Positions 18,127 to 26,756 of a stretch of 64,000 nt of DNA are shown here, in pieces. The stretch lies in contig NZ_CBDFIX010000002.1 of NCBI RefSeq assembly GCF_965248315.1, positions 558,001 to 622,000 of the forward strand, in the 5' to 3' direction. How positions within the stretch are numbered: the stretch's first letter is position 1; the number at the start of each line of letters is the position of its first letter. The stretch is from Ulvibacterium sp965248315 (GTDB taxonomy: Bacteria > Bacteroidota > Bacteroidia > Flavobacteriales > Flavobacteriaceae). Under the pieces are notes generated by a model, which was given only the letters and a program-made list of their open reading frames with translations, ran no database searches and was not told where the DNA came from. The position numbers and the translations under genes are program-made.

Positions 18127-19992
18127 ATGAAAAAACTATTTGTTAATCTTAAGGGTGACCTTTTTGGTGGAATAACTGCTGGAATTGTTGCCTTGCCCTT
18201 GGCCTTGGCGTTTGGTGTAAGCTCGGGCCTTGGTCCAAGCGCCGGACTTTATGGTGCGATTTTCATTAGTTTTTTTGCCGCTCTTTTTGGGGGTACAAAC
18301 ACACAAATATCTGGACCTACAGCCCCGATGACCGCCGTAAGCATGGTCATAATCGCAAATATAATTGCGGTCTATGACGGTAGCGTAGAAAAAGCATTAC
18401 CTGCTATTTTAACGGTATTCTTGCTAGCGGGACTTATGCAGATCGGGCTTGGATTATTAGGGATAGGCCGTTATATTAGGTACATTCCTTATCCAGTGGT
18501 ATCCGGATTCATGACCGCTATTGGGGTAATCATTATCATAACCCAAATACTTCCGGCCTTGGGGTACTACCCCAGGGAAGATATGGCATGGGTAACTCCT
18601 TTTAAGCCAGAGGCAGAGGAGCTCATCTTGGAAAATATCTTAAGGGAAGAAGCTGGTGAAGGTATTTTGGTGTTGGAAGATTTCAAGGAAACCATTGCAA
18701 GATCGGGCGAAGTTACCGAAGAAACTATCTTGGAAGAGGCTAAAACATTGGCTGCAAAGGAAGCCTCGGGGGTTATTGGTGCCATCAAAGTAACACCAAA
18801 GGCCATAAAAAATATAAATTGGTTAGAGTTGTCTTTGACATTGATAACCATTGTAATTATTTATGGTTTTAAGCGCATCACTACTGCCATTCCAAGTACC
18901 CTAGTTGCCTTATTACTGGTTTCTGGTGTAGCTTATGTACTTGGTTTGGATTATAGACCTATTGAAAGAATCCCGGAAGGGTTTCCCATTCCAAATTGGG
19001 AGGTTTTCACAGGGTTTAAATTTGGGGCCATTAGTCCGTATATTTTTACCGCGCTCACTTTGGCCCTATTGGGAGCAATAGATTCCTTGTTGACCTCGGT
19101 AGTCGCTGACAATATGACCAAAACCAAACATAAACCCAACAAGGAATTGGTTGGGCAAGGCATAGGAAATTCCATAGCTGCTATTTTTGGAGGGCTTCCA
19201 GGAGCTGGTGCCACAATTCGGACCGTTGTAAATATCAACTCCGGTGGGCAAACCAGACTTTCCGGGATGGTTGCCGCAGTGTTACTATTGATCGTTCTAT
19301 TGGCTATGGGGCCCATTGCCTCTCAGATTCCAGCGGCAGTTTTAGCTGGAATTTTAATTACCGTAGGCATTGCCGTAATGGACTATAAAGGTTTAAGAGC
19401 TATTCCTAATTTGCCCAAGGATATTAAGATAGGTCCTTTAAAATTAAGTTCAGAAGTGGTCATAATGCTTGTGGTATTGGTTTTATCCACTTTTTGGAAT
19501 TTAGTCTATGCCGTAGGAATTGGTTTGGTTATCGCATCGCTTACGTTCATGAAAAAGATAGGTGATCTTACCGCCGAACGTTCTGACATAAAATCCTTGG
19601 AAAAAGAGAAAGCTTGGGCCGATGAAAGTAGTTTTCCCAGAAACCTTCAAGAGGAAGTATTCATAAAGCATATCAAAGGACCTTTGTTTTTTGGTTCGAC
19701 AAATGATTTTCAACTATTGGCCGATCAGATTCCGGAAACGGCATCCTATGTAATCATCCGGTTGGACAGAATGCAATATATGGATCAGTCCGGTCTCTAT
19801 GCCATGGAAGATGTATTACAGGAACTTAACAAGAACAAGGTCACTGTTCTTTTTGTCGATTTGCAGCAACAGCCAAGGTACATGATGGAGCGTATTGATA
19901 TCATTCCTGACTTTATCCCCGAAGAACAAATATTCGACAACTTTAAGGAATGTAACGCTTGGATAAAACAGCATGTACAGGACATCTATTGA
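18127..19992 (+). CDS. SulP-family anion transporter with C-terminal STAS domain
   Basis: A 621-residue transporter with the SulP entry segment GGITAGIVALPLALAFGVSSG, the SGPTAPMTAV motif and about a dozen spans. An extra charged segment of roughly 80 residues (about 155-235) interrupts the spans. A full STAS domain (about 510-615) contains the LDRMQYMDQSGLYAM motif. It has its own likely promoter (TACCTTGG at 18095-18102, one mismatch to TAnnTTTG) after the terminator. It is only distantly similar to the first SulP protein of this cluster, so the two probably differ in affinity or ion. Confidence 0.9.
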   Translation: MKKLFVNLKGDLFGGITAGIVALPLALAFGVSSGLGPSAGLYGAIFISFFAALFGGTNTQISGPTAPMTAVSMVIIANIIAVYDGSVEKALPAILTVFLLAGLMQIGLGLLGIGRYIRYIPYPVVSGFMTAIGVIIIITQILPALGYYPREDMAWVTPFKPEAEELILENILREEAGEGILVLEDFKETIARSGEVTEETILEEAKTLAAKEASGVIGAIKVTPKAIKNINWLELSLTLITIVIIYGFKRITTAIPSTLVALLLVSGVAYVLGLDYRPIERIPEGFPIPNWEVFTGFKFGAISPYIFTALTLALLGAIDSLLTSVVADNMTKTKHKPNKELVGQGIGNSIAAIFGGLPGAGATIRTVVNINSGGQTRLSGMVAAVLLLIVLLAMGPIASQIPAAVLAGILITVGIAVMDYKGLRAIPNLPKDIKIGPLKLSSEVVIMLVVLVLSTFWNLVYAVGIGLVIASLTFMKKIGDLTAERSDIKSLEKEKAWADESSFPRNLQEEVFIKHIKGPLFFGSTNDFQLLADQIPETASYVIIRLDRMQYMDQSGLYAMEDVLQELNKNKVTVLFVDLQQQPRYMMERIDIIPDFIPEEQIFDNFKECNAWIKQHVQDIY

Positions 19993-20057
19993 TTCATAGT
20001 GCATTTTAAAGCACGGTTTTTATTTGCCTCGTACCCCATTTGCTATCCATAAAATCT

Positions 20058-20065
20058 TAATTTTG
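20058..20065 (+). promoter_or_regulatory. -7 promoter box (TAATTTTG) of pheS
   Basis: A perfect TAnnTTTG box 19 bases before the pheS ATG. A TTTG that could serve as the -33 element lies 15 bases upstream of it. A transcription start about 20071 would leave a leader of about 15 bases. Confidence 0.6.
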
Positions 20066-20084
20066 CATTTCTAGTCCAAAAAAA

Positions 20085-21104
20085 ATGATCGATAAAATCA
20101 AGGAACAGATTGAAGAAGTCGAAAAGTTTACGACAGATTCAAAAGAAGCCATTGAAGCTTTTAGAATAAAATACTTGGGCAAAAAAGGATTGTTGAACGA
20201 TTTCTTTGCTGAATTCAAGAATGTCCCCAATGCACAAAAAAAAGAATTTGGACAAACTGTAAATACGCTAAAACAGGTCGCCACGGAAAAAGTAAATACC
20301 CTAAAGGAAGCGTTGGAAAACAAGCAGGAGGAAAAAGGTATTTACGGGGATCTTACTCGGCCAGGGGAGCCCATTCCACTTGGCGCACGCCACCCCATAT
20401 CCATTGTTAAAAATCAAATCATAGAGATTTTTTCAAGAATAGGCTTCAACGTTTCCGAAGGTCCGGAAATTGAGGATGATTGGCACAATTTCACCGCTCT
20501 GAATCTTCCTGAATACCATCCGGCAAGGGATATGCAGGATACATTTTTCATCCAGACCGATCCAGACATTCTTTTACGGACCCACACCTCGTCCGTACAG
20601 GTACGTTACATGGAAAACAACAAACCTCCCATTCGGACTATCTCCCCGGGAAGAGTCTATAGAAACGAAGCTATTTCGGCTCGCTCACATTGTTTTTTCC
20701 ACCAAGTGGAGGGATTATATATTGATAAGGACGTGTCCTTTGCGGACTTAAAACAGACATTACAATTTTTCACGACAGAACTATTCGGAAAGTCCAAAAT
20801 ACGGCTACGTCCCTCCTATTTCCCATTTACCGAACCCAGTGCAGAGGTAGATGTATATTGGGGCCTGGAAACGGAAACCGATTATCGAATGACCAAGGGA
20901 ACGGGCTGGTTGGAGATTATGGGTTGTGGGATGGTAGATCCGAATGTACTGGATAATTGTGGTATTGATTCCAAGGAATACTCAGGTTTTGCCTTTGGGA
21001 TGGGAATTGATAGAATTGCCCTTTTACTCTATCAAATTTCCGATATTCGCTTATTAAGCGAGAATGACATACGTTTTTTGGAGCAGTTTAAGAGTGCGCT
21101 ATAA
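20085..21104 (+). CDS. pheS: Phenylalanine-tRNA ligase alpha subunit
   Basis: A 339-residue class II aminoacyl-tRNA synthetase subunit that charges tRNA-Phe together with PheT. The N-terminal coiled-coil region (residues 1-90) is followed by the catalytic core with the FSRIGFNVSEGPEIEDDW segment, motif 2 (CFFHQVEGLYID) and motif 3 (FGMGIDRIALLLY) near the end. Length fits the family. pheT is not adjacent, which is common in this phylum. Confidence 0.97.
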   Translation: MIDKIKEQIEEVEKFTTDSKEAIEAFRIKYLGKKGLLNDFFAEFKNVPNAQKKEFGQTVNTLKQVATEKVNTLKEALENKQEEKGIYGDLTRPGEPIPLGARHPISIVKNQIIEIFSRIGFNVSEGPEIEDDWHNFTALNLPEYHPARDMQDTFFIQTDPDILLRTHTSSVQVRYMENNKPPIRTISPGRVYRNEAISARSHCFFHQVEGLYIDKDVSFADLKQTLQFFTTELFGKSKIRLRPSYFPFTEPSAEVDVYWGLETETDYRMTKGTGWLEIMGCGMVDPNVLDNCGIDSKEYSGFAFGMGIDRIALLLYQISDIRLLSENDIRFLEQFKSAL

Positions 21105-21167
21105 ATTGTTCTACCTTCACACCACAACACCTGTCTTTCTAAATACATATTATTTTTTGCAATACCC

Positions 21168-21665
21168 TTATCGTAGAGGAAAGCCCTTGGCCGCCCACCA
21201 CGGATGCATTTCAATGACCAATCGTCCGGATTTTACCATAGGGTCCATATTGGCCAAGCTATCGGCAATCTCCAGGGTAGGGGTGTTATAAATGGTAATC
21301 CCGCGGATTTCTCCATCATCTCCAAAAGGACCCGAAATATCCGCATGTCCCTCTTCATACATCTTTCCTAAATGGGCCAAATGTAGCGTTTGCAAGCTGT
21401 CCATCTCCTCCTTGTTGGATGAACGATTGGGTCCCCGTTTTAAAAAGGCGATAAAATATTGTTGCATGATGACCGTGTCCTTGGTTTCTTCATCTACATA
21501 ATCAAAGATTTTATATCCCTTGTCAGTCAGCTCCTCCTTGATTTCCCTTGTGGACCTTTTTATCTTTTCCTCTACAGGTTCAGTAGTTTCATTAGGAGCT
21601 TCGGCCTTCCCCTTACAAGCACCAAGTAGTATGAGAACAAAGAGCACTACAGCGTATTTTTTCAT
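21168..21665 (-). CDS. YciI-like domain lipoprotein
   Basis: A 165-residue protein. A lipoprotein signal ends in the lipobox LLGAC at residues 15-19, so it is probably anchored in the outer or inner membrane. The mature part from about residue 65 resembles YciI-like domains (QQYFIAFLKRGPNR, HLAHLGKMYEEGHADISGPF, MDPMVKSGRLVIEMHPWW). The domain's role is poorly known. The ATG at 21665 overlaps the TGA stop of the upstream CYTH gene by four bases (ATGA), so the two are translationally coupled; this decides the start over a TTG nine bases upstream. Confidence 0.8.
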   Translation of the reverse strand: MKKYAVVLFVLILLGACKGKAEAPNETTEPVEEKIKRSTREIKEELTDKGYKIFDYVDEETKDTVIMQQYFIAFLKRGPNRSSNKEEMDSLQTLHLAHLGKMYEEGHADISGPFGDDGEIRGITIYNTPTLEIADSLANMDPMVKSGRLVIEMHPWWAAKGFPLR

Positions 21666-22138
21666 TTCTCCCAAGTATTAAAAGGTTGTTTGCTTAATTG
21701 TGAATTATAGTATCTTATCTCTCCGGTAACCTCTTTTCCGAGCCATTCCGGTATTTCAAAGATGTCTTTTTCGTTCTGTAATTCAATCTCCGCCATTACC
21801 AATCCGGCATTCTCTCCATGAAACTCATCCACCTCAAAAAAATGGCTTCCGGAAGGAATCTTGTATCGGGTTTTTTCCAATATCCTTGGTTCACATAAAA
21901 GTATAAGCTCCTCGGCTTCCTTCAGTGTAATTTCCTTTTCCCATTCAAAACGGGAAGTTCCGGTTTCATTGGAAAGTCCTTTTACGGTCAAGTATCCAAA
22001 ATCACCATCGATTCGAACACGTACCGTACGTTCTGGATGGGTATTTAAAAAACCTTGGACTAATCTTGTTGAGGTAGTAGCCTTTTTCTTAAAAGCATCC
22101 GATTTAACCAGGAATTTTCGTTCTATCTCTAGTGCCAT
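21662..22138 (-). CDS. CYTH domain protein (triphosphate tunnel metalloenzyme)
   Basis: A 158-residue member of the CYTH superfamily, recognised by the N-terminal EIERK motif (residues 4-8, ExExK) and alternating charged residues on successive beta-strands (TVRVRIDGD, FEWEKEI, FEVDEFHG). Small bacterial members hydrolyse inorganic or organic triphosphates. It overlaps the following YciI-like lipoprotein gene by four bases. The exact substrate cannot be read from the sequence. Confidence 0.88.
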   Translation of the reverse strand: MALEIERKFLVKSDAFKKKATTSTRLVQGFLNTHPERTVRVRIDGDFGYLTVKGLSNETGTSRFEWEKEITLKEAEELILLCEPRILEKTRYKIPSGSHFFEVDEFHGENAGLVMAEIELQNEKDIFEIPEWLGKEVTGEIRYYNSQLSKQPFNTWEK

Positions 22139-22240
22139 GGAACATCCGTGATTTCCTAAAAATAATCAAATCCAATGGGCTATGGAAAAGTTGGCCTACA
22201 TTCTTGTCCTGGATCACTTTTAAGTGATTCCATTTTAGTG

Positions 22241-23170
22241 CTAAATATTGGGCAGATCATTTTTTACTTGATTCCAGAAATGAATATTGAACAACTGGGC
22301 ACTACCCAGTATCGCAGCATCCTCCATGAGCAAGGATATTTCAAAATTAATGTTGAGTCCTGCACTTTGTATTCTGGATTTTAGCGTAGGCAGGAAAAAT
22401 CTACTGGCATGGGAAATATTGCCCCCTAGGACCAATAATTGGGGGCGGAATTTTTGAATAAAAGGTATCATAAACTCGGCCATATTGGCACCGAATTCCT
22501 CAAAAACAATTTGTGTATGAATATTGTTGGCCTCTGCAATTTCCTTTACCCCTTTTACTTTTTCCAAGGAAAGTTCTTGATATCGTTTTATGCACCATCG
22601 CGTAGAGAAATAATCATCTCCAATGCCATTTCTAAAGGGTTTGTCCCATAAACATCCATCCTTGGGGACCTCGGTATGGTTCACTTGGGGAATTCCATCC
22701 TTAACAAATGCCGAACCAAAACCTGTGCCCAAGGTAATTACGATAATTTTAGGATATTGTTTCGCACTTACCTGGGTGGCGACCCCAACACCAAAGGAAG
22801 TAGCATCATTGAGAAATCTGAAATTCACGTTTTCGCTATCCAGATATCGTATCAACTCCTTGGGAACGGATACCCCATACATATTGGTGTATTTGTCATT
22901 TTCTCCTTCATAAAGGGCAATACCTCTGTCATAATCAAAGGGCCCGGGAATTGCAAAACCTATATTCACGTTTTTTTTATCAGGAATACGGGAAATGGTC
23001 TTGTTAATAGCAGTACTCCAAGTTTCCAATACCACCTCCTTTGTAGCCTTATTATCCACTTTAACGCTAAAGGTCGTTCCAGGCAGAATCCGTAGTTTCT
23101 TTAAGTTTACCGCGGCGCTTACAATATGGCTTCCCCCGACATCTACTCCAATGGCAATTTCATTTTTCAT
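22241..23170 (-). CDS. ROK-family sugar kinase
   Basis: A 309-residue kinase of the ROK/hexokinase fold. The phosphate-1 motif DVGGSH is near the N-terminus, FLNDATSFGVG carries the catalytic Asp, and GTGFGSAFVKDG is the phosphate-2 loop. The classical ROK zinc-site cysteines are not evident; the hinge region reads KDGCLWDKPFRN. The start is uncertain: ATGs at 23170 and 23185 are both in frame. I chose 23170, directly before the first beta-strand. It stands alone; the sugar is not identifiable. Confidence 0.82.
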   Translation of the reverse strand: MKNEIAIGVDVGGSHIVSAAVNLKKLRILPGTTFSVKVDNKATKEVVLETWSTAINKTISRIPDKKNVNIGFAIPGPFDYDRGIALYEGENDKYTNMYGVSVPKELIRYLDSENVNFRFLNDATSFGVGVATQVSAKQYPKIIVITLGTGFGSAFVKDGIPQVNHTEVPKDGCLWDKPFRNGIGDDYFSTRWCIKRYQELSLEKVKGVKEIAEANNIHTQIVFEEFGANMAEFMIPFIQKFRPQLLVLGGNISHASRFFLPTLKSRIQSAGLNINFEISLLMEDAAILGSAQLFNIHFWNQVKNDLPNI

Positions 23171-23667
23171 TTCTATTTTTTTCATCTCCTTCTGTACTAT
23201 TTTCCCGTGCCCGTTAGATATTCGTAATCCAGAATATGTGCGTCCCAACAAAAATAAGATAAGGATTATAAATTCTTGTACTCCTTCGATTCTCTAATTT
23301 ACCATGACTCTACAAAAGTTCATATGGCTTGCCACCCTCTTTGTGTTGTTTGAAACTTTATAAAGTTTTACCACTAGGGATTGCTTAAAGCACCTAAGAT
23401 TCCATTGACAACCTAATAGCATTAAGCTATAGCCTTTTATGAATAATGGATTCCAACTACCAATATCTTTTATAGCCCATTCCATACCATATGCCTTTAA
23501 CGTTCTGTAAAATTGTTTCCATCTATTTGGACATAAACTGTCCAAAATCACCCCTACTTTTTGGCCAATTAGTTTTTGCATGGCTAAACCGAACAAGCTA
23601 ACTGCCCATAGGTTCTATGACCATCTTTAATTGTTGACTTTAACCAAGAGACCCTTAATTTTGTGAT
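23171..23667. other. Intergenic region between the ROK kinase and dinB
   Basis: About 500 bases between divergent genes with no convincing coding content. A 100-codon open frame on the minus strand (23294-23596) starts at TTG, matches no family I recognise and has no ribosome-binding or promoter signal. The only clear element is the dinB promoter at its right end. Confidence 0.5.
23634..23663 (+). promoter_or_regulatory. Promoter of dinB (TTG-N19-TAATTTTG)
   Basis: A -33 TTG at 23634-23636 and a perfect -7 box TAATTTTG at 23656-23663 are 19 bases apart, the textbook Bacteroidetes arrangement. The ATG at 23668 is only four bases beyond the box, so the transcript would have almost no leader. 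Confidence 0.65.
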
Positions 23668-24768
23668 ATGCCCGAGGAAATCTCTTTGCGAAAAATAATC
23701 CATGTTGATATGGATGCTTTTTATGCTTCCGTGGAGCAATTGGATAATCCAGAGCTTAAGGGAAAACCTATTGCCGTTGGCGGAAGTTCCCGAAGAGGCG
23801 TTGTGGCAGCGGCCAGTTACGAAGCTCGTAAATTTGGCGTCCGTAGCGCAATGAGCAGTGTATTGGCTAAACGGAATTGTCCAGAACTCATTTTTGTAAA
23901 AGCCCGATTCGATCGATACAAGGAAATCTCAAATAGTATCCGTACCATCTTTTTTGAATATACGGACTTGGTAGAGCCGCTTTCCTTAGATGAGGCCTAT
24001 TTGGATGTTACCCACAATAAAAAGGGGAATCCGTCCGCCACCTTGATCGCCCAAGAAATCCGCCAACGAATCCTTGAGGAAACAGGTTTAACGGCATCAG
24101 CTGGAATATCCATAAACAAATTCATTGCTAAGGTGGCCAGTGATATAAACAAGCCCAATGGTCAAAAGACCATAAATCCGGAGGAGGTCATTCAATTTTT
24201 AGAGGATTTGGAGATCCGAAAGTTTTACGGGGTAGGCAAGGTTACCGCAGAGAAAATGTATAAGTTGGGAATTTTTACAGGCAAGGACCTCAAACAGAAA
24301 ACACTGGAGTTTTTGGATTCAAACTTTGGAAAAAGTGGAAGTCACTACTACCATGTGGTACGCGGAATCCATACTAGTGAGGTTAAGCCGCACCGTATTC
24401 CAAAATCGGTAGGAGCGGAACGCACTTTTAGCGAAAACCTGAGTAGCGAAATCTTTATGTTGGAGCGCCTGGAACATATTGCAGATGAACTGGAACGAAG
24501 GTTAAAGAAATCCAATATCGCAGGAAAAACCATAACGCTGAAAATAAAATATAGCGATTTTACCCTTCAGACCCGTAGCAAAACACTTCCTTATTTCATC
24601 GCAGATAAGATATTGATTCTTGAAATGGCAAAAGAATTACTGTATCAGGAGGAGTTACAGAATTCCGTACGCCTATTGGGCATCTCACTGGCAAATCTGA
24701 ATACGGAAGACAAAAAAGCCGAGCCCAGGGAAAATTCGGTTTCCATACAGTTAAAGTTTGATTTTTAA
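23668..24768 (+). CDS. dinB: DNA polymerase IV (Y-family)
   Basis: A 366-residue error-prone translesion polymerase. The catalytic acidic residues lie in HVDMDAFYASVEQ (12-24) and LSLDEAYLD (105-113). Palm, fingers, thumb (GVGKVTAEKMYKLGI helix-hairpin-helix) and little-finger domains are all present. The extreme C-terminus ends in QLKFDF, a probable sliding-clamp binding motif. The gene has its own promoter and may be nearly leaderless. Confidence 0.96.
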   Translation: MPEEISLRKIIHVDMDAFYASVEQLDNPELKGKPIAVGGSSRRGVVAAASYEARKFGVRSAMSSVLAKRNCPELIFVKARFDRYKEISNSIRTIFFEYTDLVEPLSLDEAYLDVTHNKKGNPSATLIAQEIRQRILEETGLTASAGISINKFIAKVASDINKPNGQKTINPEEVIQFLEDLEIRKFYGVGKVTAEKMYKLGIFTGKDLKQKTLEFLDSNFGKSGSHYYHVVRGIHTSEVKPHRIPKSVGAERTFSENLSSEIFMLERLEHIADELERRLKKSNIAGKTITLKIKYSDFTLQTRSKTLPYFIADKILILEMAKELLYQEELQNSVRLLGISLANLNTEDKKAEPRENSVSIQLKFDF

Positions 24769-24808
24769 TTGATTATAGACTTTTACTAATAAACATTTTG
24801 GCAAAAAC

Positions 24809-24824
24809 AGACAGACTTGTTCAT
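24809..24824 (+). promoter_or_regulatory. Operator-like half site upstream of the TetR gene
   Basis: AGACAGACTTGT, identical to the first 12 bases of the perfect palindrome found before the next gene, but with a degraded right arm (TCAT). It lies 20 bases before the GTG start of the TetR regulator, suggesting weak self-control. Confidence 0.6.
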
Positions 24825-24843
24825 TTTTTAATATATTTGACCT

Positions 24844-25407
24844 GTGAAGCATTCGGAAATAAAACAACATATTATTAACACGGCATCCGACCTGTTCTAT
24901 GCCAATGGCTACAACGCTACGGGTATAAATGAAATTATAGCCAAGGCAGGCATTGCCAAGGCAACCTTATACAATCATTTTAGAACCAAAGACGACATCT
25001 GCATCGCTTATCTAAAATACAAACACACCTATTTCATGGTAGCTTTGCGTAATTACATTGAAGGGAAACCCAAAGGGAAATTCCAACTATTGGGAATTTT
25101 CGACTTCTTAAAGGAGTTTTATCGGGAAGCTTCTTTTAACGGTTGTTGGTGTATAAGAACGGTTGCAGAAATCCCAGCGGAAAATGTGGAAATCCGAAAT
25201 GAAATTCAAAATCAGAAACAAGAGTTGTTGACCTTTTTAAGGGAAGTTGTTACCAACAACATTCAAAATCTTTCAAATGCCGAGGCCGAAAAAATAACCA
25301 ATGGATTATATCTATTATATGAAAGTGCCGTTAGCGAAAGCCACTTACACCAAAGTGATTGGCCGATTTATTCGGCAAGGGACGTCGGAGCTCAATTGAT
25401 AGCTTAA
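24844..25407 (+). CDS. TetR/AcrR-family transcriptional regulator
   Basis: A 187-residue repressor-type protein. The N-terminal helix-turn-helix covers about residues 10-55, with recognition helix region AGIAKATLYNHFRTKDDI. The C-terminal ligand domain is typical of the family and has a WCIRTVAEIPAE segment. It starts at GTG. A shared operator-like motif lies before this gene and before the SDR gene 61 bases downstream, so it probably controls both. The inducer is unknown. Confidence 0.9.
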   Translation: MKHSEIKQHIINTASDLFYANGYNATGINEIIAKAGIAKATLYNHFRTKDDICIAYLKYKHTYFMVALRNYIEGKPKGKFQLLGIFDFLKEFYREASFNGCWCIRTVAEIPAENVEIRNEIQNQKQELLTFLREVVTNNIQNLSNAEAEKITNGLYLLYESAVSESHLHQSDWPIYSARDVGAQLIA

Positions 25408-25426
25408 AAAAAATTTAATTTTAACC

Positions 25427-25444
25427 AGACAGACTTGTCTGTCT
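25427..25444. promoter_or_regulatory. Perfect 18-bp inverted repeat, probable TetR operator
   Basis: AGACAGAC-TT-GTCTGTCT, two perfect 8-base arms around two bases, located between the TetR gene and the SDR gene (start 25469). The same 12-base left part is repeated upstream of the TetR gene. Confidence 0.75.
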
Positions 25445-25468
25445 ATTACTAATCCTATATAAATATAT

Positions 25469-26218
25469 ATGATGTCAAATTTTCAAAACAAAACAGCAAT
25501 TGTAGTCGGTGGTACCAGCGGTATAGGCCAAGCGACCACCAAAATCCTAGTCCAAGCAGGGGCTATTGTGCATGTAGTTGGCCGTAGTGCCGATATACTC
25601 TCAGGCACCAAAGGTATTGTTCCCCACAAAGTGGATATAACCAATGTAGAAGAAGTAGATACGTTGGTTGCCAAAATAGATGAAATGCCTGGCCTGGACT
25701 ATTTGGTAAATGCATCTGGAGTGTTCGGCCCCAAACCCTTTTTGGAACACAACAAAGCGGATTACGATTCCTATCTTAATCTAAACAAAGGGTTTTTCTT
25801 TATTACCCAAGCTGCTGCCAAGAAGATGAAAGCCACTGGCGGGGGCTCAATTGTTAATGTGGGTTCCATGTGGGCGAAACAATCCGTTAAGGCAACACCA
25901 TCATCGGCCTATTCCATGCAAAAAGCAGGCCTTCATAGTCTTACCCAACATTTGGCCATGGAACTGGCGGATAATCAGATACGGGTTAACGCTGTTTCCC
26001 CAGCAGTAGTGCAAACACCGGTATATGACTCGGTTTTCGGAAGTCGTGAAAAAGCGGAAAAGGCTTTGGAAGGATTTAATGGTTTCCATCCGATAGGCAG
26101 AAATGGCAAGGCAGAAGATGTAGCCAAAGTAATTATCTTTTTGCTCTCGGACGATGCGGCCTGGGTAACTGGAGCCATTTGGGACACCGATGGCGGGGTA
26201 ATGGCAGGTAGAAATTAA
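25469..26218 (+). CDS. SDR-family oxidoreductase, TetR-controlled
   Basis: A 249-residue short-chain dehydrogenase. The cofactor loop is GGTSGIG (14-20), NASG (81-84) replaces the common NNAG, and the catalytic residues are Ser133, Tyr148 and Lys152. The C-terminal AAWVTGAIWDTDGGVMAGRN is typical of the family. It is the only gene downstream of the palindromic operator and is therefore the probable target of the adjacent TetR regulator. The substrate may be the inducing compound, as is common for such pairs; this is inference. Confidence 0.9.
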   Translation: MMSNFQNKTAIVVGGTSGIGQATTKILVQAGAIVHVVGRSADILSGTKGIVPHKVDITNVEEVDTLVAKIDEMPGLDYLVNASGVFGPKPFLEHNKADYDSYLNLNKGFFFITQAAAKKMKATGGGSIVNVGSMWAKQSVKATPSSAYSMQKAGLHSLTQHLAMELADNQIRVNAVSPAVVQTPVYDSVFGSREKAEKALEGFNGFHPIGRNGKAEDVAKVIIFLLSDDAAWVTGAIWDTDGGVMAGRN

Positions 26219-26228
26219 TACAGTAAAA

Positions 26229-26262
26229 AGGCCCGATAAGTTTTTAAAAACCTATCGGGCCT
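26229..26262. terminator. Terminator between convergent SDR and cupredoxin genes
   Basis: Arms AGGCCCGATA and TATCGGGCCT around an inner GTTTTT/AAAAAC pairing, with only an A/C mismatch. A run of T follows on the minus strand, so it fits best as the terminator of the leftward cupredoxin gene; it can also fold in the rightward transcript. Confidence 0.8.
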
Positions 26263-26285
26263 ACACCACTTAAACCAAACCTAAA

Positions 26286-26675
26286 TTATTGCACAATTAA
26301 TGTGTTATCCGTTGCTGTTGGGTTCATCGGACAGAAATATACATACTCTCCTTTTTCCAGGACCGTAGGATTGGATTGTTGTTTTTCACCTGTTTTTACT
26401 ACCTCGGTCACATAGGCAGTCTTGATATGATTTTCGGGTTTGCTAACGTCCATCCCTTTTTTCACCAAAACAAAACCCACATCATGCCCTACTCCCTTAT
26501 TGGATATTTCAAAGACATAGGTACCCGCCGGAACGGACAATTGCTTTTGGGTGAATTCCCCTGGAGTTTGTTCCAAAGCAATTGTTTTTGTGGACTCTTT
26601 CATCATTTTGTCTTGGGCGGTCATTGAAAATACCAAGCCGATTGCAAATACTACTGTCGTGATTACTTTTTTCAT
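26286..26675 (-). CDS. Exported cupredoxin-like protein
   Basis: A 129-residue protein with a signal peptide (about 1-20, ending SMTAQ) and a single beta-sandwich domain. A possible copper site is seen in His64 (GVGHDVGF) and Cys115 and Met117 (YFCPMNP). The second histidine expected three residues after the cysteine is replaced by Asn118, so a classical blue-copper centre is doubtful. ATGs at 26693 and 26675 are both possible; I chose the second because it gives a compact signal peptide. It follows an AhpD-like gene in the same direction. Confidence 0.75.
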   Translation of the reverse strand: MKKVITTVVFAIGLVFSMTAQDKMMKESTKTIALEQTPGEFTQKQLSVPAGTYVFEISNKGVGHDVGFVLVKKGMDVSKPENHIKTAYVTEVVKTGEKQQSNPTVLEKGEYVYFCPMNPTATDNTLIVQ

Positions 26676-26756
26676 GATTTTTGTTTTTTTCATTCCCAAA
26701 AAGGGAATCTTTTGATTATACTTCGTTTTTTATTCAATATTATTTATGCTCTAAAC

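Noticed and set aside
23294..23596. 100-residue open frame on the minus strand
   Set aside because: TTG start, no recognised motif, no promoter or neighbour logic; composition looks non-coding.
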